Assembly: GCF_000787575.1 (NCBI RefSeq)
Contig: NW_012236528.1
Span: 435,552 to 499,551, forward strand
Direction: 5' to 3'
DNA from: Acytostelium subglobosum LB1
Taxonomy: Eukaryota > Evosea > Eumycetozoa > Acytosteliales > Acytosteliaceae
Length of the DNA stretch: 64,000 nucleotides
How positions within the stretch are numbered: position 1 is the stretch's first letter; the number at the start of each line of letters is the position of its first letter. The notes beneath the pieces were generated by a model. The model worked only from the letters and a program-made list of their open reading frames with translations, did no database searches and was not told the DNA's origin. The translations under genes were made by a program, and so were the position numbers. Shown piece by piece: positions 1 to 14,041 of the stretch.

Positions 1-3000
1 CAAGTTTGTGGTGGCTTCCAATGCACCGAAATGGTTGAAGCATGATGAGTTGGCCGCCACCCTTAGGAAGGCCAATTACAAGGTCCTGTTCATCACAATA
101 CGATCAAAGTTTGCCTATGTAGAGTTGGACAAGGAATCACACGCCAAGCTATTGGCACAGAAGACGCTGACTATTCAGCAAGGCAAGATAGTATGTATCA
201 CATATTATTGACCGATCGATCAAATGATTTATTGGTTGATGTTCATTGAGTGCCTAACACAAACCATCAATCAATCAAACAACAGGTTGAGTTTACAGAC
301 TACACTAAGGAGATACCATATTATTATGTGTATCTCTATCCTGACCCTAGCAGACATCACAACTGGGTCGTGCTCAATCTCTTGAGGAAGGTTTCTCCAA
401 TGATTGGAGTGCTCCAGGGTGCCCCGCATGATCATTTGCAGGTGCCCGTGCCCACGGATGATGAGAGGAAGCTGCTTCTCGACCGCAAGTTGATGACTGC
501 TAAGGACAAGACCTTTGTGGAGGACAAGTCCAAGAATCATCGTGGCAAGATCATCTCTAGCTTTTGGCTATTCGATGCCGCGCAGCCCAGGAAGATGGAG
601 CACCGTGTCACTCATATCTCCGACACGACCAACATGTACTTGGAGAAGGTGAACGTTCTACACTTCATCATCAAGGAGCATAGTGTCATGGCTGTGTTGG
701 TGAAGGATGGCGCGTCCACCTCGGTCAAGTTGAGCAGTCCCCTCAAGAGTCTGGAGCCAGCCAACACATACCTGAACAACAAGATCAAAGAAGTGAAGGA
801 GACGACTCTCCACTTGTCCTTCGAATCGTTGCTCATCAGAGGAATGGTGCATCACTTCTTAACTGCGTCCCTAAAGAGCAAGCCAAACATAGTCTATTCG
901 ATCAAGGAGTCGAGCAATAAGGACAAGCATATGATACAGCCGGTTCTATGTGGCCCTGATTCCGAAGTCAAAGAGGTCTTGGCCGCTCTCCATGATATTG
1001 AACATCGAGTGCGCCCGCTGCCCCAGGTCTCCTTAATACCCGATGCGGTCGAGAATGAGTTTTCTATCAAGGCCGCCATCGAAGGCTCCAACATCATATT
1101 CTGTGGCCCCAAAGCAAAGGTCAAGAACTTTGAGAACCACTTAGAGTCTAGCGGTGACAAGCGTATGGAGATACCCATGTCCAAGGGCGTGCAGTTCTTC
1201 TTTAAGAAGTTTGTCAAGCAGGACATTGAACACCGTATCAAGATCACCGAGTCCAAGAACGGTTTGTTCTTGGTGGGCGACGACAAGGATTTACAGGAGG
1301 CCAAGCGCATGCTAGACCATCTTACCAAGTCGGTGGAGATGATCAGCTTCACCAAGACATTCTCGGAGGTCGTGAAGATGGAGCTGACCAACTGGTATCA
1401 GGCCTACTTCAAGGACGAGCCAATCTTTTGCCACTTCATGAGGTCCAAGTCCAACCCCACCAAGCGCCAGACCAAGTCATCGTGGAGTGGAAGCGAGGAC
1501 GAGGAGTCGAGCGTGGATGAAAGCGAGTTAGACTCATCATCTGATGATGAGTTCATACCAGCATTTGATGAGAAGCTCGTCATACTAGACTTGGAGTTCT
1601 ACATTCATCGTGAGCGCAGCTATCAAGCACTCAAGGACAAGGTGGAGAAGTTGGAGAGACAAAAGGAAGGCAGGGCAGTGGAAATCAAGGACCTGTCACA
1701 AGACGAGATACGCTACATCATGACCAGCTTTGAGAAGCAACGCGCTCGTCTGTTTAAGACCAAGAACTCCATCTATGTTCAAGGACTGTGGGAGCAGGAC
1801 GTCAAGAAGCTGCTCAGCGACATCCAAATCAAGAGGGAGTCGTTCGTCACGATGGACCAGACGGCGACTCTCCAGGAGTGGCAGCACATGTACCTGGCAG
1901 TCGAAGCGAGGAAGGATGAGATGCAGACTAGGTTCGGCGTCAAGCTAAGCTCGGATAACCTCAAACCATGCTTCATCATCAAGGGCAAGCCAAAGGATGT
2001 GATGACGGCCAAGAAGCATATCAACGAGCTTATCAAGGATCTCAAGGGCCAGGAATTCGAGTTGCCCTTGCGCATGGCCAAGAACCTTGATGAGACCATC
2101 GAGCTGAGGAGGAAGCTGACTGAAGCCTTTGAGGTTATGATGTATCACGTGCCCAATCAGTCACGAATCAATGTGATAGGTTCGTCGAAGCTCAACTGGA
2201 ACGACGTGGCCAACTTTATCAACAAGCTCAAACATGTTGAAGCCTTGTGGCCACCAGAAGACAAACCCGCTCTCAAGGAAGACTTCAAGCCGCATTCAAG
2301 CTTCGTGGTGGACATGAACCTGCTCTCATTCAAACATGATAGCAACAGCTCCCGTTTCCGACTGACTGCCAAGACACAGGAGGACATTGACGGCGCAATC
2401 AAAGCACTGGATGAGCTTGTCAAGGATGCTGAGATGACATCAATCAAGATCGAGCTCAAGCCTGAGTTCATCTCAATCCTTGTCAAGTACGATCCAGATG
2501 GAGAGCTGAAAGAACTGTTTGGCAAACATCAAGACGTCAAGTTTGAGAAGTATGAGTCAGCGCTCTACGTCCAACTCATGGGCAAGAAGAAGGCGGTCGA
2601 TGCCGCCCACAAGGATACAGTGGCGTGGGTCAAGGCCAAGACTTCCGCGTTGGCAACTCGCCAACACCCACTACCAAGGGTCATTGCCAATGAGGTGCTC
2701 AAGTCTGGCTTCGTCAAGTCATTCTTTGGTGCCAACAAGGTGCTACTGCAGCCTGACGTCCGCACCAACAAGACCATGCTCTCGGTTACTTACGGAGGCG
2801 TGACCATCGAGGTCAACAAGGGCGACATACTCTTGGAGCACTCTGAAGCCATCGTCAACGCTGCCAACAATGAGCTTCAACATCACGGTGGCATTGCGAG
2901 GCATATTGCCGACGCCGCTGGCTTGGACTTTGAAGTTAAATGTCGCGATCTAGTCCACAGCAAGGGCAAGGTCAAGACTGGCAGCGCTATGTCCACCCCC

Positions 3001-4923
3001 TCCGGCAAGCTGTACTTCAAGGCCATTATCCATGCAGTGGCTCCCATTTGGAGCTCATCTAACCAGGCTCACTGCAAGCTTCTTCTTAGGTCTGCTGTGA
3101 TAGCGTCACTCTGGGAGGCAGTCGACATTGGGTGCACGAGTGTCTCGTTGCCAGCCATTGGTTCCGGAATCTTTGGCATACCCTATGAGGTATGTGCCAC
3201 CATCACCATTCAGGCCATCTATGACTTTATCGACAAGAACAACAAGACACCCTTGAAGTCAATCAAAGTATGTGACAACAATGATGACAAGGTTCTGCTC
3301 TTCAGCAATGAGCTTCAGTCCAAGTCGTCCCCACTTGGTCGGTCTCTATTCACTGGTCCACAGTCCACTGCGACCACTCTGCTGCGCGAGTTGGCCAACA
3401 ACAACTTCGACGACAGCAATGAGCCTTTCAAAGTGGCATACCAGTGGAAGTGGCAAGAGAATGATGGATCGTACGTCAAGTTTGATGTGGACCAGAACTA
3501 TCAGATTGAGTACGCCTACTTGAAGGGTGACAAGAAGCTGGAGGTGCAGGGCGACTTGGAGATGCAGAAGAATGGCCAACGCTATGAGATCGACTTGGTC
3601 AACAAGACCGAGCTCAACACCCACTTTAAGAAGAATGCTCGTTCAATCATTCGAGAGAGGATGCTGTTGGAGTCTGCTGCAGGCGCCAAGCAGTCGACGT
3701 GGTACTACCGCGACGAACGATCAGGTCGTACAGTCTCCATCCCCGACCCCACCAACCAGATAGACCTTGCACAGCAGCGACAGCAACATCTCAAGATCGG
3801 CAACTACAAGGTGATGTTCCCAACCTCCACTGTGGAGGTCTACACCGGTGTGCTCAGGACTGGTACATACCCTTTGATCAACAGCTATCAAGAGCAGTTT
3901 GATCGACATCTCGAGTCTGTGAACAAGCCCAAGCACTCGGACATCTCGGCTGACGACCTCGAGCAGGACCAGCCAGAGGAGGAGAGTCAGAAGGTCAACA
4001 TCAGAATCACCGCACTCACCCAGGAGAGGCTACAAACAGCCATCATCACACTTGAGAAGACCATCAAGGACACCCTGTACGAGGACCGACTGGTCCAGAT
4101 CACGGTCGAGGAGTACAAGAAACGTGACCTCAAGACTGTGTTGGACAAGGTGGCCAAGCAGCATGGCTGTGAGATCAAGGCTACAAAGGATGCGATCAGA
4201 TTGATCGGACCAAAGGAGAGCGCATCTGCCGCCGAGATCAAGATGATGAGACTGCTCCTCATCTCGTCCAAAGACACCATCAGCTATCCTTGGGAGAAGT
4301 ACCTTCAACAGGAGCAAACGGCCAACTGTGTGATAACACAACTCGATCCACAGTCGGCCGAGTACCAAGCCATCTTGCAGAGGGTGCACCAGTCCATACC
4401 AACGATCGTCATGGTCAAGATTGAGAGGATACAGAACAAACATTTGTGGGAAAGGTACGCCACACGCAAGCAGCAGATCCTCAAGAAGATGAACGTCAAT
4501 GTCAACAACAGCAACAACTCATCGACCGATCTGGCATCAACGGAGATGATGCTGTTCCACGGTACCAGAGCCAACAGCCCAACTTTGATTTACAATGACG
4601 AGGATGGCTTCGATACCAGGTTCAGCAACCAAGGCATGTGGGGTGTGGCCACCTACTTTGCCGACAAGGCGTCATACTCCCTCACCTACAGCTCAGTATT
4701 GCCAAGTCGACATCGCCAGATGTTCTATGCCCGCACGATGCTTGGTGACTGCACACACATCATGCCCAATCGTGCATTCACGAAGCCGCCACAAAAGCCA
4801 GACAACCAAAAAGGCTACACTGAGTACTATGACAGCATCAGTGGCGAGACCGGAGGTAGCAAAGTGTACATGGTCTACGAGAACAACAGGGCGTATCCAG
4901 AGTATCTCCTCACCTACAACTAA
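1..4923 (+). CDS. PARP14-like macro/WWE/PARP mono-ADP-ribosyltransferase (5' end outside window)
   Basis: A large ADP-ribosyltransferase-like protein whose start lies left of the window. The first exon fragment runs to 190 and an intron spans 191-285 (GTATGT...ACAG). Joining ATA to GTT at 286 keeps the frame, giving about 1,545 residues after the intron. Seen in order: an RRM-like start; a long region of KH-like repeats; an acidic Ser/Asp/Glu stretch near 1480-1560; a macro domain (about 2800-3290, with VNKGDI and IVNAANN); a WWE domain (about 3430-3650, YQWKWQENDGSYV); a second WWE-like domain (about 3690-3880); and a C-terminal PARP fold (about 4280-4920). The PARP triad reads H (codon 4558, LFHGT), Y (codon 4687) and V (codon 4864, KVYMVY) in place of the Glu of poly-ADP-ribosylating PARPs. 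This order matches vertebrate PARP14, where the same site is not Glu and activity is mono-ADP-ribosylation. Mono-transfer or an inactive enzyme is inferred. Confidence 0.88.
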
Positions 4924-5041
4924 ATAAATGTTTACATTTAGCTTGGGTAACGTTTTGATCGACTGATCAAACTTGTTGCCTCATTTGGTATTCATCAACT
5001 CAAACATTGTTGCTTTCATTCAATCAATCAAACATAAAACG

Positions 5042-8000
5042 ATGTCAAGAGATAATAATAGATGTATAAATAAAGTGTTCCACAATAGACTGTTGTGCCG
5101 AGTGATCTTTGGACATGTGAGTGAGATGCACAGTCGGTGGTCCACGTTGCCGCCACCATCCAACACGATGGCACGAGAGGATCATGATCCAAGATTGATG
5201 ATAAAGTCAACGATCAAAGGTGCCAAACTCCATTCCAGTGGTGACCTCAACTTGATGTTGCGGTACAACGCCACTCAAATGTTCATTCAATCATTCAACA
5301 ACATTATCGAAGTATCTGACATACACTTTACCATCAACTCCGAGTTGTTGTGGAAGGCAATGCAATACAACAACACAACCGCGTTCAAACACTTATGCTT
5401 CAATACTACGCGCATGGTACTTGACCAACCCCCAATTGACTTTGACCTGTCATCAGCCTTAATCAAACATGGAAACATCGAAATCTTCAATTTGTACATG
5501 ATGGCAACGAACATTGGACAGAGACCTGATCAACATACCCATGCTCATGGACACTGGCAACGAAGAGTTTGTGCGTCTGGTACTCAGACATGTACCTGAA
5601 TCATACAAAAAATTTTAGGAGGGCAGTTGTAAATGTTGTTATATCACCATCCCAACTGGGTCAGCAGTCGTGGCTTCAGTATCGGCATTCTCAGATTGAT
5701 ACACCAGTATGCTGAGTGGTATGAAAATCGCACTTTTTGGGAGACTGCATTGCTTCACTCAATCAGTTGTGGACAGTGTTCATTACCTCATTGACAGCCT
5801 ATACGAGATGGATAGAAACTGGTGCCTAAACTGCTCTGTATTGCTCATCAAGTGTATGAAGCGGTGCGCCAAAGCAGGCAACATCATAATGTTCCAACGG
5901 CTCATCAATATATTCGTTGGTTTTGAGGAATGTCTCGGCAAGGCAGACCTGAGTGAGTTGGTCAAGGTAGCATGCGATCACAGACAGATGGACTCCCTAC
6001 AATACCTCATCAACAATCATTACCCTCAAAACATCTCGATACGCTCCCCAATCTCCAAGATATTCCGACCATTGTTGATCAAGGATTCATCGTCATCAGA
6101 GCCAACATTTTTGGCAATTGAAGAACTGGATGTAGCCAAGATACCGATGTCATTGTTGGCAGGCATTCGAAGTGATGACTTGGAGATCGTGAGGTCATTC
6201 ATTCTATCAGGTGATGATGAGGGCCCTATAGGTGTGGATGTCTTCGAGTTGGACGCCAAACTCTGTCGCAGGATGTCCGCATCGATGGCTGCACTCATCG
6301 TGAGTCCTCGAATCTATCGATTCAAGTTTGGCATCCAATCATTGGTCAGCATGGTGGAGGTCGCCAGCAAGGGCAAGCATGCCAGCAACATCACAGTGGA
6401 CATCGTCTGCAGCTTCATACTTAACTGTGACTTTGATCCCCACACAGATGTGATCAAGAGTGCATTGGTCCTTGCAGCAGGCTTCTCTGTCCAAGTGTTG
6501 GAACTCATACACAAACGATTCAACATCAACATTACCCAAAAATCAGATATACTTCGCAATGCCATCCAGATGCAATGTTGTGAGACCATGTCATATCTAT
6601 TCAAACATCTCGATCAAAAAGCCATTTCCAATATCATCTTCTTTAATCACGTCGATATATTCCAACATGGAACATTGGAGTGCGTCACTCTACTAATGGA
6701 TCAATATGCCGACTTCAAAGAGTCCCTCTTAGCAATAAGTAGTTCGTTACAGAATGACAACATTGAGGTGTTGGAGTATGTCATCAATCAGACCTCACTC
6801 AAAGCCAAGGACAAACAAGTCGAGGGCTATAGCCTGAACGACATCATTCAATCAGCACCTTACAACTACAGACCAAAAGTTATTCAGTTGCTTGAGCAGC
6901 GATTTGGACCGGTGACCAAATCATCCTTGGAAATACCATCTACTACGACCCTAAACCAATGGCATAGAAGTGGCAATGCCCATCATATCATAGGGTGCCT
7001 TTTCAACAACTCATTCACAAAAGAGTCAAGGACTGATATCTTACGGTTTCTGTACACTACCTTAAAACAATGGACTCACTACACTCATGTGGTCATGTTG
7101 TGCACTGATCATATCAAGGCAATCACATCATTGGATAGTGTTGGCACATTGTATGTCATGTTCTCTAATGTCTTCTCATTCCATCATTCAAACAAACACT
7201 AACTCCAACTCATTCCCTCACTAATAGACAACATGATGTGGAGGTCACACCACCAACTCATCTGGCATCATCAAGGCTTCAGACAGCACTCCATTCTGTG
7301 TTCAAGGATCACAAGCTTGGGGTGCTCATCATGTCGCATGTTGGACATGTTCACAGATCACTTAGCATCCCACTTGACAACGTGATCAAAGGTTCAAAGT
7401 TGTTGGACAATCATTCATTGAGTGATTACCTCAGATATGGTGCAACGGAATGGTTCCTCCAATCATACTCAAACTCAATATTCATGTCCAAGACACATCA
7501 TCAATTTGTAGTCAACTCATCACTTCTTGGACAGGCATTTCTTAAGTATGACTCTAAGGTAATTGATGCACTCCTGACCAACCCCCAAATTGATGATGAA
7601 GGCGGGGAGAGACAACACATTGAGTTTGTGACCAACTTGTCTTCATGCACATCCAGATTGGGAGCAATTGTTTGATCAATATCTGTTGATCAATGGTCGA
7701 GAGATAGTTCTCGAGAGCACTGACAACCATCATGCACATGTCCAACACCCATCATTCATTCGCAAGCTCGTCATGTGCGGTTGCATAATCCATTTCAATA
7801 CGTTGGGCTTTAATGATTCTCTTCCCTGGATCAACAAACCTTATGCAATGGAGATGATCCATACCCTGATGGACCTACACGCACTCAATATACACACCCA
7901 TAGAACTATCATTTTGGAAGTGTTTAAACACAATGTCATGACGATCGTGCGATATTATATCGATACATGTCCGTCAAAGCTGGATGGCTACGTGGCGATC

Positions 8001-9453
8001 AGCCACCATGAAGGACGAGCTTTACATGATTTACTAGTCGAGTCATGTAGTAGATATGGACGAGTCGAGTGTCTGGCAGCCATACTTTCAATCATCCTGG
8101 CACAATCATTCAAGTGGACTGCACACATGTATGAGCCTACCTTCTTTATGCTTAATGTCAACCTACACAATGGTTTCAAAGTCGCTGTGGAGACTGGCCA
8201 TTTGGAGATCGTCGAGGTGCTTCACTCGCTCATTATGTCCAATGGACTCTATTGCTTTGGAGTCATATATTCATCTTGACTGATGCCATCAAGAATGGTC
8301 ACGTGGACATGGTGGACTACCTCTTCAACCTCATCTCTTCATCGTCATCAGATGAAGCTGAACATCAATCCCAGGTCTTTATAGAGCATGAACCTAATGT
8401 TCATTCTAACTTCATGTCTGTGCAGTTTGTTGAACGATTGATGACAGTTACACCTCGACTATTCGAAAAGTACTATGAACATCTCCTATGTTGTTCCATC
8501 AAAGTTGGAAATAGAGATGTAATCGATATGTTGGACATGTGCACCAACAACAACATCATCATCAAGGACATTGATTATAATCATGTTGTTAGAGAAGCTT
8601 TGGAAGTATGGATCTTGAGTCATTCAAGAGATTCATGGTCAAGGATAACGTGGACATTCGAACTAAAATGGGACACCACCTGAGCAAGATGATTGGACAT
8701 TCCAAGTTCCCAGACGATCACAAGATGTATGAGCAGATGATCATCGAACTTGTCAACTTTGAAGGCGGAACCTCAGCTCTCCATCTACGACGATCTTTTT
8801 GAGTTGTTGGAAACAGCGTCAACCAGGTCACTTCCAGTCCTCAAACTCGTGATCAATCATTTCACAACAAATAACATGGATATGGACCCGATACCGACAC
8901 CAACAGTATCAATGTGTTTCTTTATTTGACTTCTCAACATTACAAAATAATGATTGGACACTGCATTGGACGAGATGTCATTGAATCATTGGACTTTTTG
9001 ATCCAGTGGGCCATGAAAGTGTCTGGGAAGATAAACACACATAAGCTCATCGACATCATTGACTTGAATGATTGCAACACACCATCAACACTCGCTCACA
9101 TCATGGACAAAGGATACCTCAGCAACAATAATGGTGATGATGACAAACCATACATTCTGTCAGAGTTGGTCAATCGTGCTTGTAGAAGTGGCCGCATTGA
9201 CTTGATGCAAGTTGTCCATCAGCGATGTACCACTCCCTCTCAGTTCCAAAGGCATCTTCCAACAGTGGACAGCATGATTGCGGCCTCCAAAAGGAACAAT
9301 CATCAGATGCTCAGCTATCTGTTTGAAGGTGACGATGCACCAATCAATCGGGCAAACCTCCAACTCAACATGGCCACATTGATTAACACAATCCGCCATC
9401 ACTCAATTGACAATGGACATCTCAACATCATCAATATGTGTGATTGTCTTTGA
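5042..9453 (+). pseudogene. Broken tandem copy of a two-module degenerate-ankyrin family protein
   Basis: This region aligns throughout with the intact neighbour at 9635-13939 but is broken. Compared with that copy the frame is lost near 5522, 5610-5660, 5765, 7640 (two-base loss), 8277 (one-base loss), 8605, 8795 and 8915, so at least eight lesions. The longest open part is 5765-7150. A GTATGT intron at 7151-7227 sits at the same place and in the same phase as the intron of the intact copy. The start (MSRDNNRC) follows AAACG at 5042. Repeating helical 'G-xx-ML/ISL-Ixx' units suggest divergent ankyrin-like repeats. About 130 bp around 5172-5304 is nearly identical to the neighbour while other parts have drifted. 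The function of the family is unknown. It is a pseudogene unless the assembly carries many indels. Confidence 0.8.
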
Positions 9454-9634
9454 ATATTCAATGATTATTCAGATATTAATAAATGTATAAAATTAATTTT
9501 GATCACTTTTTTCAAACCGTTGCCTATTTGGAAGCCATCATAGCTCAATCGAAATTATATTAAATCTTCACTCATTCATTCAATCTATCAATCCAATACA
9601 ACACAATCAAACATATATAATCACTCATTCATTA

Positions 9635-12600
9635 ATGATGACAAGAGATAATAAGCGATGTATAAATGAAGTGTTCCACAATAGGATGTTGTGCCGTGTG
9701 ATCTTTGGACATGTGAGTGAGATGCACAGCCGTTGGTCAATGTTGCCACCACCATCCAACATGGCTCGAGAGGATCGTGATCCAAGATTGATGATAAAGT
9801 CAACGATCAAAGGTGCCAAACTCCATTCCAGTGGTGACCTCAACTTGATGTTGCGATACAACGCCACTCAAATGTTCATTCAATCATTCAACAACATTAT
9901 CGAAGCATCCGCCAAAGACTATTCCATCAGCTCCGAGTTGTTGTGGAAGGCAATGCAATACAACAACACAACAGCGTTCAAATACATGTACTTCAACACG
10001 ACGTGCATGATACTTGACTCTCCTCCAGAAGACTTCCCACTGTCATCGGCCTTGTGTAAACATGGCAACATCGACATCTTCAAATGGTACATCGCGACAA
10101 CAATGAGACAAGAGTTACCCAAAGATTTGATCCACATATTCATGCTGATGGACACGGGCAACGAACAGTTTGTGCGTCTGGTACTCGAGCATGCCGAATC
10201 ATTCAGAACCAGTAATGACAAGGAACACTCCAAATACAATATGTTCAAGTTCCGCAGTCGTGGCATCAGTGTTGGCATTCTCAGAATGATGCACGAGTAT
10301 GGCCAGTGTCTGTATCGATATCGCTATATTTGGCACCGGGCATTGCTTCACTCTGTAAAGTGCAACATGATGGACAGTGTGCAGTACATCATTGACAATG
10401 TACACGATATTGAGATGAACATATTCTCGCCCGAGTATGACGTGATCTACAAGTGTTTGATGCGATGTGCTAAGGCTGGGAACATCAGCATGTTCAACCT
10501 GTTGATCAACACTCAGATTGGTGGAGAATGTCTCAGCTACACCGATGTGAATGAGTTGGTCAAGGTAGCATGCGATCACAGTCAGATGGACTTCCTGCAA
10601 CACCTCGTCGACAATCACAATGGCAATGGTAGCCCTGGCAAGATGCCCGTGTCAATACTGGCATGCATTCGTAGCGATGACTTGGAGGGTATGGAGTCAC
10701 TCATTCAACGAGGTGATGTTAATGTTAATGTCTTCGAACTGGACGCCAAACTCTGTCACAGGATGTCCGCGTCCATGGCGGTGCTCATTACGAGTCCAAG
10801 GATCACTCGATTGAAGCTTGGCATCGAGTCACTGGTCAACATGGTGGAGGTCGTAAGCAAGGGCAAGCATGCCAGCAACATCACAGTGGACGTAGTCTGC
10901 AACTTCATACTCAACTGTGACTTTGATCTAAATCACGATGAAACAACTTATATGATCAACAGTGCCATGGTCACTGCGGCTGGCTTCTCTGTCCAAGTGT
11001 TGGAACACATACACACTCGATTCGATCAAGCCTATGGTTCGGATATGCTTGGGAATGCAATCAGAATGCAATGTCGAGAGACAATATTATTACTCCTCAA
11101 TCATTTGTACGAGAATACCAACATTGATCTTGTCGTACATACAAGCGGTGTATTCCGCCTTGGAACATTGGAGTATGTCACTCTCTTATTTGGTGAAGTC
11201 ACCGATTGCCACCTCTTTGTCATACAAGATAGTTTGATGAATGAGCACATTGAGGTGTTGGAGTATGTCATCAGTCATACCCCATTGGAGGCAATCAAAA
11301 ACAAGGACGAGTTGATCGGTGACATCATTCAATCAGCACTTCGCAATGATCGACCACAAGCTATCCAGTGGCTTGAGAATAAGTTTGGATACGATGCAAT
11401 TGCCAAGGCCATGCGAGCTCCAAATCTATCGGCTCTAAACACGTGGATCCATCTTGGTAACGCACCGCACACTTTGGAGCACCTCTTTAGCTCTACGCCA
11501 TTCACAAACCTTCCCAGGATTGATCGATTGCGAGCTCTATACACGATCTTGAATCAATTTACTTGCAATACTCATGTGATCAGGTTGTGCTCTGATCAGA
11601 TCAAGGCCATCACATCACAAGTGTCACTAGAGAGTGATAACTCAATGTAAGTCATGCTCAGCTCGAGGTTTGTTTGCTCGCTCAATCAATCCATCACTAA
11701 CTACAACACTAATTCACCTACTCAATCAATCGCAGACAACCCAATGTGGAGAACACACCAACTCATGTTGCATCAACAAGGCTACAGACCGTACTCCATT
11801 CAGTGTTCAATGATCACAAGCTTGGGATGCTCATCATGTCGCATGTTGGACATGTTCACAGATCACTTGGCATTCCATTCGACAAAGTGATCAAAGGTTC
11901 AAAGTTGTTGGACAATCATTCATTGAGTGATTACCTCAGATATGGTGCCACCGAATGGTTCCTCCAATCATACTCAAACTCAATATTCATGTCCAAGACA
12001 CATCATCGACCGCGAACCAACTCATCACTTCTTGAACTGGCATTTCTCAAGTGTGACTCACGAGCGATTGATGCACTCTTGAACAACCCCTGCATGACGC
12101 TCCGTCCTAAAGAGAATGGAGGACATCTTGGGTTTTTGTACATTGTGTCAACATGCAAACATCCAGATTGGGAGAGAATATTTGATCAATACCTCACGAT
12201 CAATGATCGCAAGACTGTTCTCGAGAGCATTGGCAATCGCTATGAATATATCCAACACCCATCATTCATTCGCAAGCTTGTCAAGTATGGTTGCCTCATC
12301 AATATCCCATCATTTAACATAAGAGAATCAACAGAGTGGCTCACCAAACCATATGCCATGGAGATGCTAGAGACTCTGTTTTACCAAGCGGTACTCGGCA
12401 CAGACTACCAACAACATCTCATTCTAGAAGCGATCAAACACAATATCATTACGGTTGTGGAATATTATATCGACAACCGTCCTTTATTGCTGAGTGGCAA
12501 TCATGAAATGAAGCGACAAGCGATACACGATTTACTCGTAGAATATTGTTGTAGATATGGACGAGTCGAGTGTCTGGCAGCCATACTACCAATCATCCCA

Positions 12601-13939
12601 GGACAATCATTCCAAAAGTCCGAGAATGACAATAAGCCTAAAGTCAACCTACACAATGGCTTCATGGTGGCAGCGGGGAAAGGCCACGTGGAGATCGCCG
12701 AGGTGATCCACTCGCTCATATTGTCAAATGGGCTCTATGACATTGTAGTCATATATTCATCATTGACTGAGGCCTTCAAGAATGGTCACTTGGACATGAT
12801 CAACTACCTCTTCAAACTCATCTCATCATCGTCATTTGCTGATCAAGTTGATTCTGACAGGCTACCCTTCATCCATGATATTCATGCCAATATTATGTCT
12901 GTGGAGTTTGTTGAGCGATTGATGACCGTCACACCTACATTCTTTGTGAAGAACAATTATATGCTATTGGAAATTGCAATCGAAGTTGGAAACAGAGAGG
13001 TGATCGATATTATGGACAAACACAACATCGACATGGACGAAGTACTTTGTATCCGTATTGTTCAATTGGCTATGGATGTGTGTGACCTGGAATCGATCAG
13101 TAGGTTCATGGTCAAGGTCAAGGACAAGANGGCTAAAGTTCAAGGATGAGGGCAATCTACATAGAATTGGATATACCCTGAGCACAATGATTGGACATTC
13201 CAAATTCCTTGATGATCCCAAGAAGTGTGAGGAGGTGATCATAGATATTGTCAACAATTTGGAATACGGACTCTCAACTCTTAAGAAGAACTTACTATAT
13301 ATGCTGGAAACTGCCGCCGCCAGGTCACTCTCAGTCATCAAGTTTGTGATCAATCATTTCACCACATATTACACCAACAGCAGTACAAGTGCGATACATC
13401 AAATGACATCATATCAATTCATGATAATGATTGAACAGATCATCAAACGAGACGACATTGAATCATTAGACTTTGTGGTCGAGTTGGCCATCAGTGTGTC
13501 TGGGATAATGCACATACATAAGCTCAAAGACATCATTGACCTGAATGAATGCAACACACCATCGACACTCGCTCACATCATGGACAAAGGATTCCTCATT
13601 GTCGACGATAATGATCTGCAATCACACTGCCAGCAGTTAGAGTTGTTGTTGAGTCGTGCTTGTATCAACAATAACATTGACTTGATGCAAGTTGTCCATC
13701 AGCGATGTACCACACCCACCCAGCTCCAAAGACATCTTCCATCTTTGGACAGCCTGATTGAGGCCTCCAAAAAGAACAATCATCAGATGCTCAGCTATCT
13801 GTTTGAAGGTGACGATTCACCATTCAATCGAGCCAACCCTCCAATCAACATGGCCAGTTTGATCAACACAATCCGCCATCACTCAATTGACAATGGACAT
13901 CTCAACATCATCAATATGTGTGACCGCCTTTTGAATTGA
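9635..13939 (+). CDS. Two-module degenerate-ankyrin dictyostelid family protein, apparently intact
   Basis: Exon 1 is 9635-11646 and the intron 11647-11735 (GTAAGT...CGCAG), phase 2. Exon 2 runs to 13939. A single ambiguous base at 13130 shifts the frame; ignoring it gives 4,215 coding nucleotides, 1,404 residues. The two exons encode homologous halves. Exon 1 opens with VFHNRMLCRVIFGHV, then IKGAKL and LRYNATQMFIQSF. Exon 2 opens with VFNDHKLGMLIMSHV, then IKGSKL and LRYGATEWFLQSY. Each half continues into helical repeats of the 'GHLDMINYLF' type that resemble worn ankyrin repeats. No catalytic motif, signal peptide or membrane segment is visible. Dictyostelids carry large families of such proteins with an F-box-like N-terminus; that link is from memory and uncertain. 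ATG at 9635 or 9638 fits the position of the start in the broken copy. Confidence 0.75.
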
Positions 13940-14033
13940 ATAAAGATTGAATGGAGTTTGAACTTATTTTACCTCTTGGACCATCAAACTGGACTTCACA
14001 TATTTACGAAGTTCGTATTCGATTAATCAATGC

Positions 14034-14037
14034 AAAA
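14034..14037 (-). terminator. Likely Pol III terminator (TTTT) of tRNA-Asp
   Basis: Read on the minus strand, a run of four T lies a few bases past the 3' end of the tRNA gene, where a Pol III stop is expected. A four-T run is the minimum seen in eukaryotes, so the call rests on position. Confidence 0.55.
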
Positions 14038-14041
14038 TATC

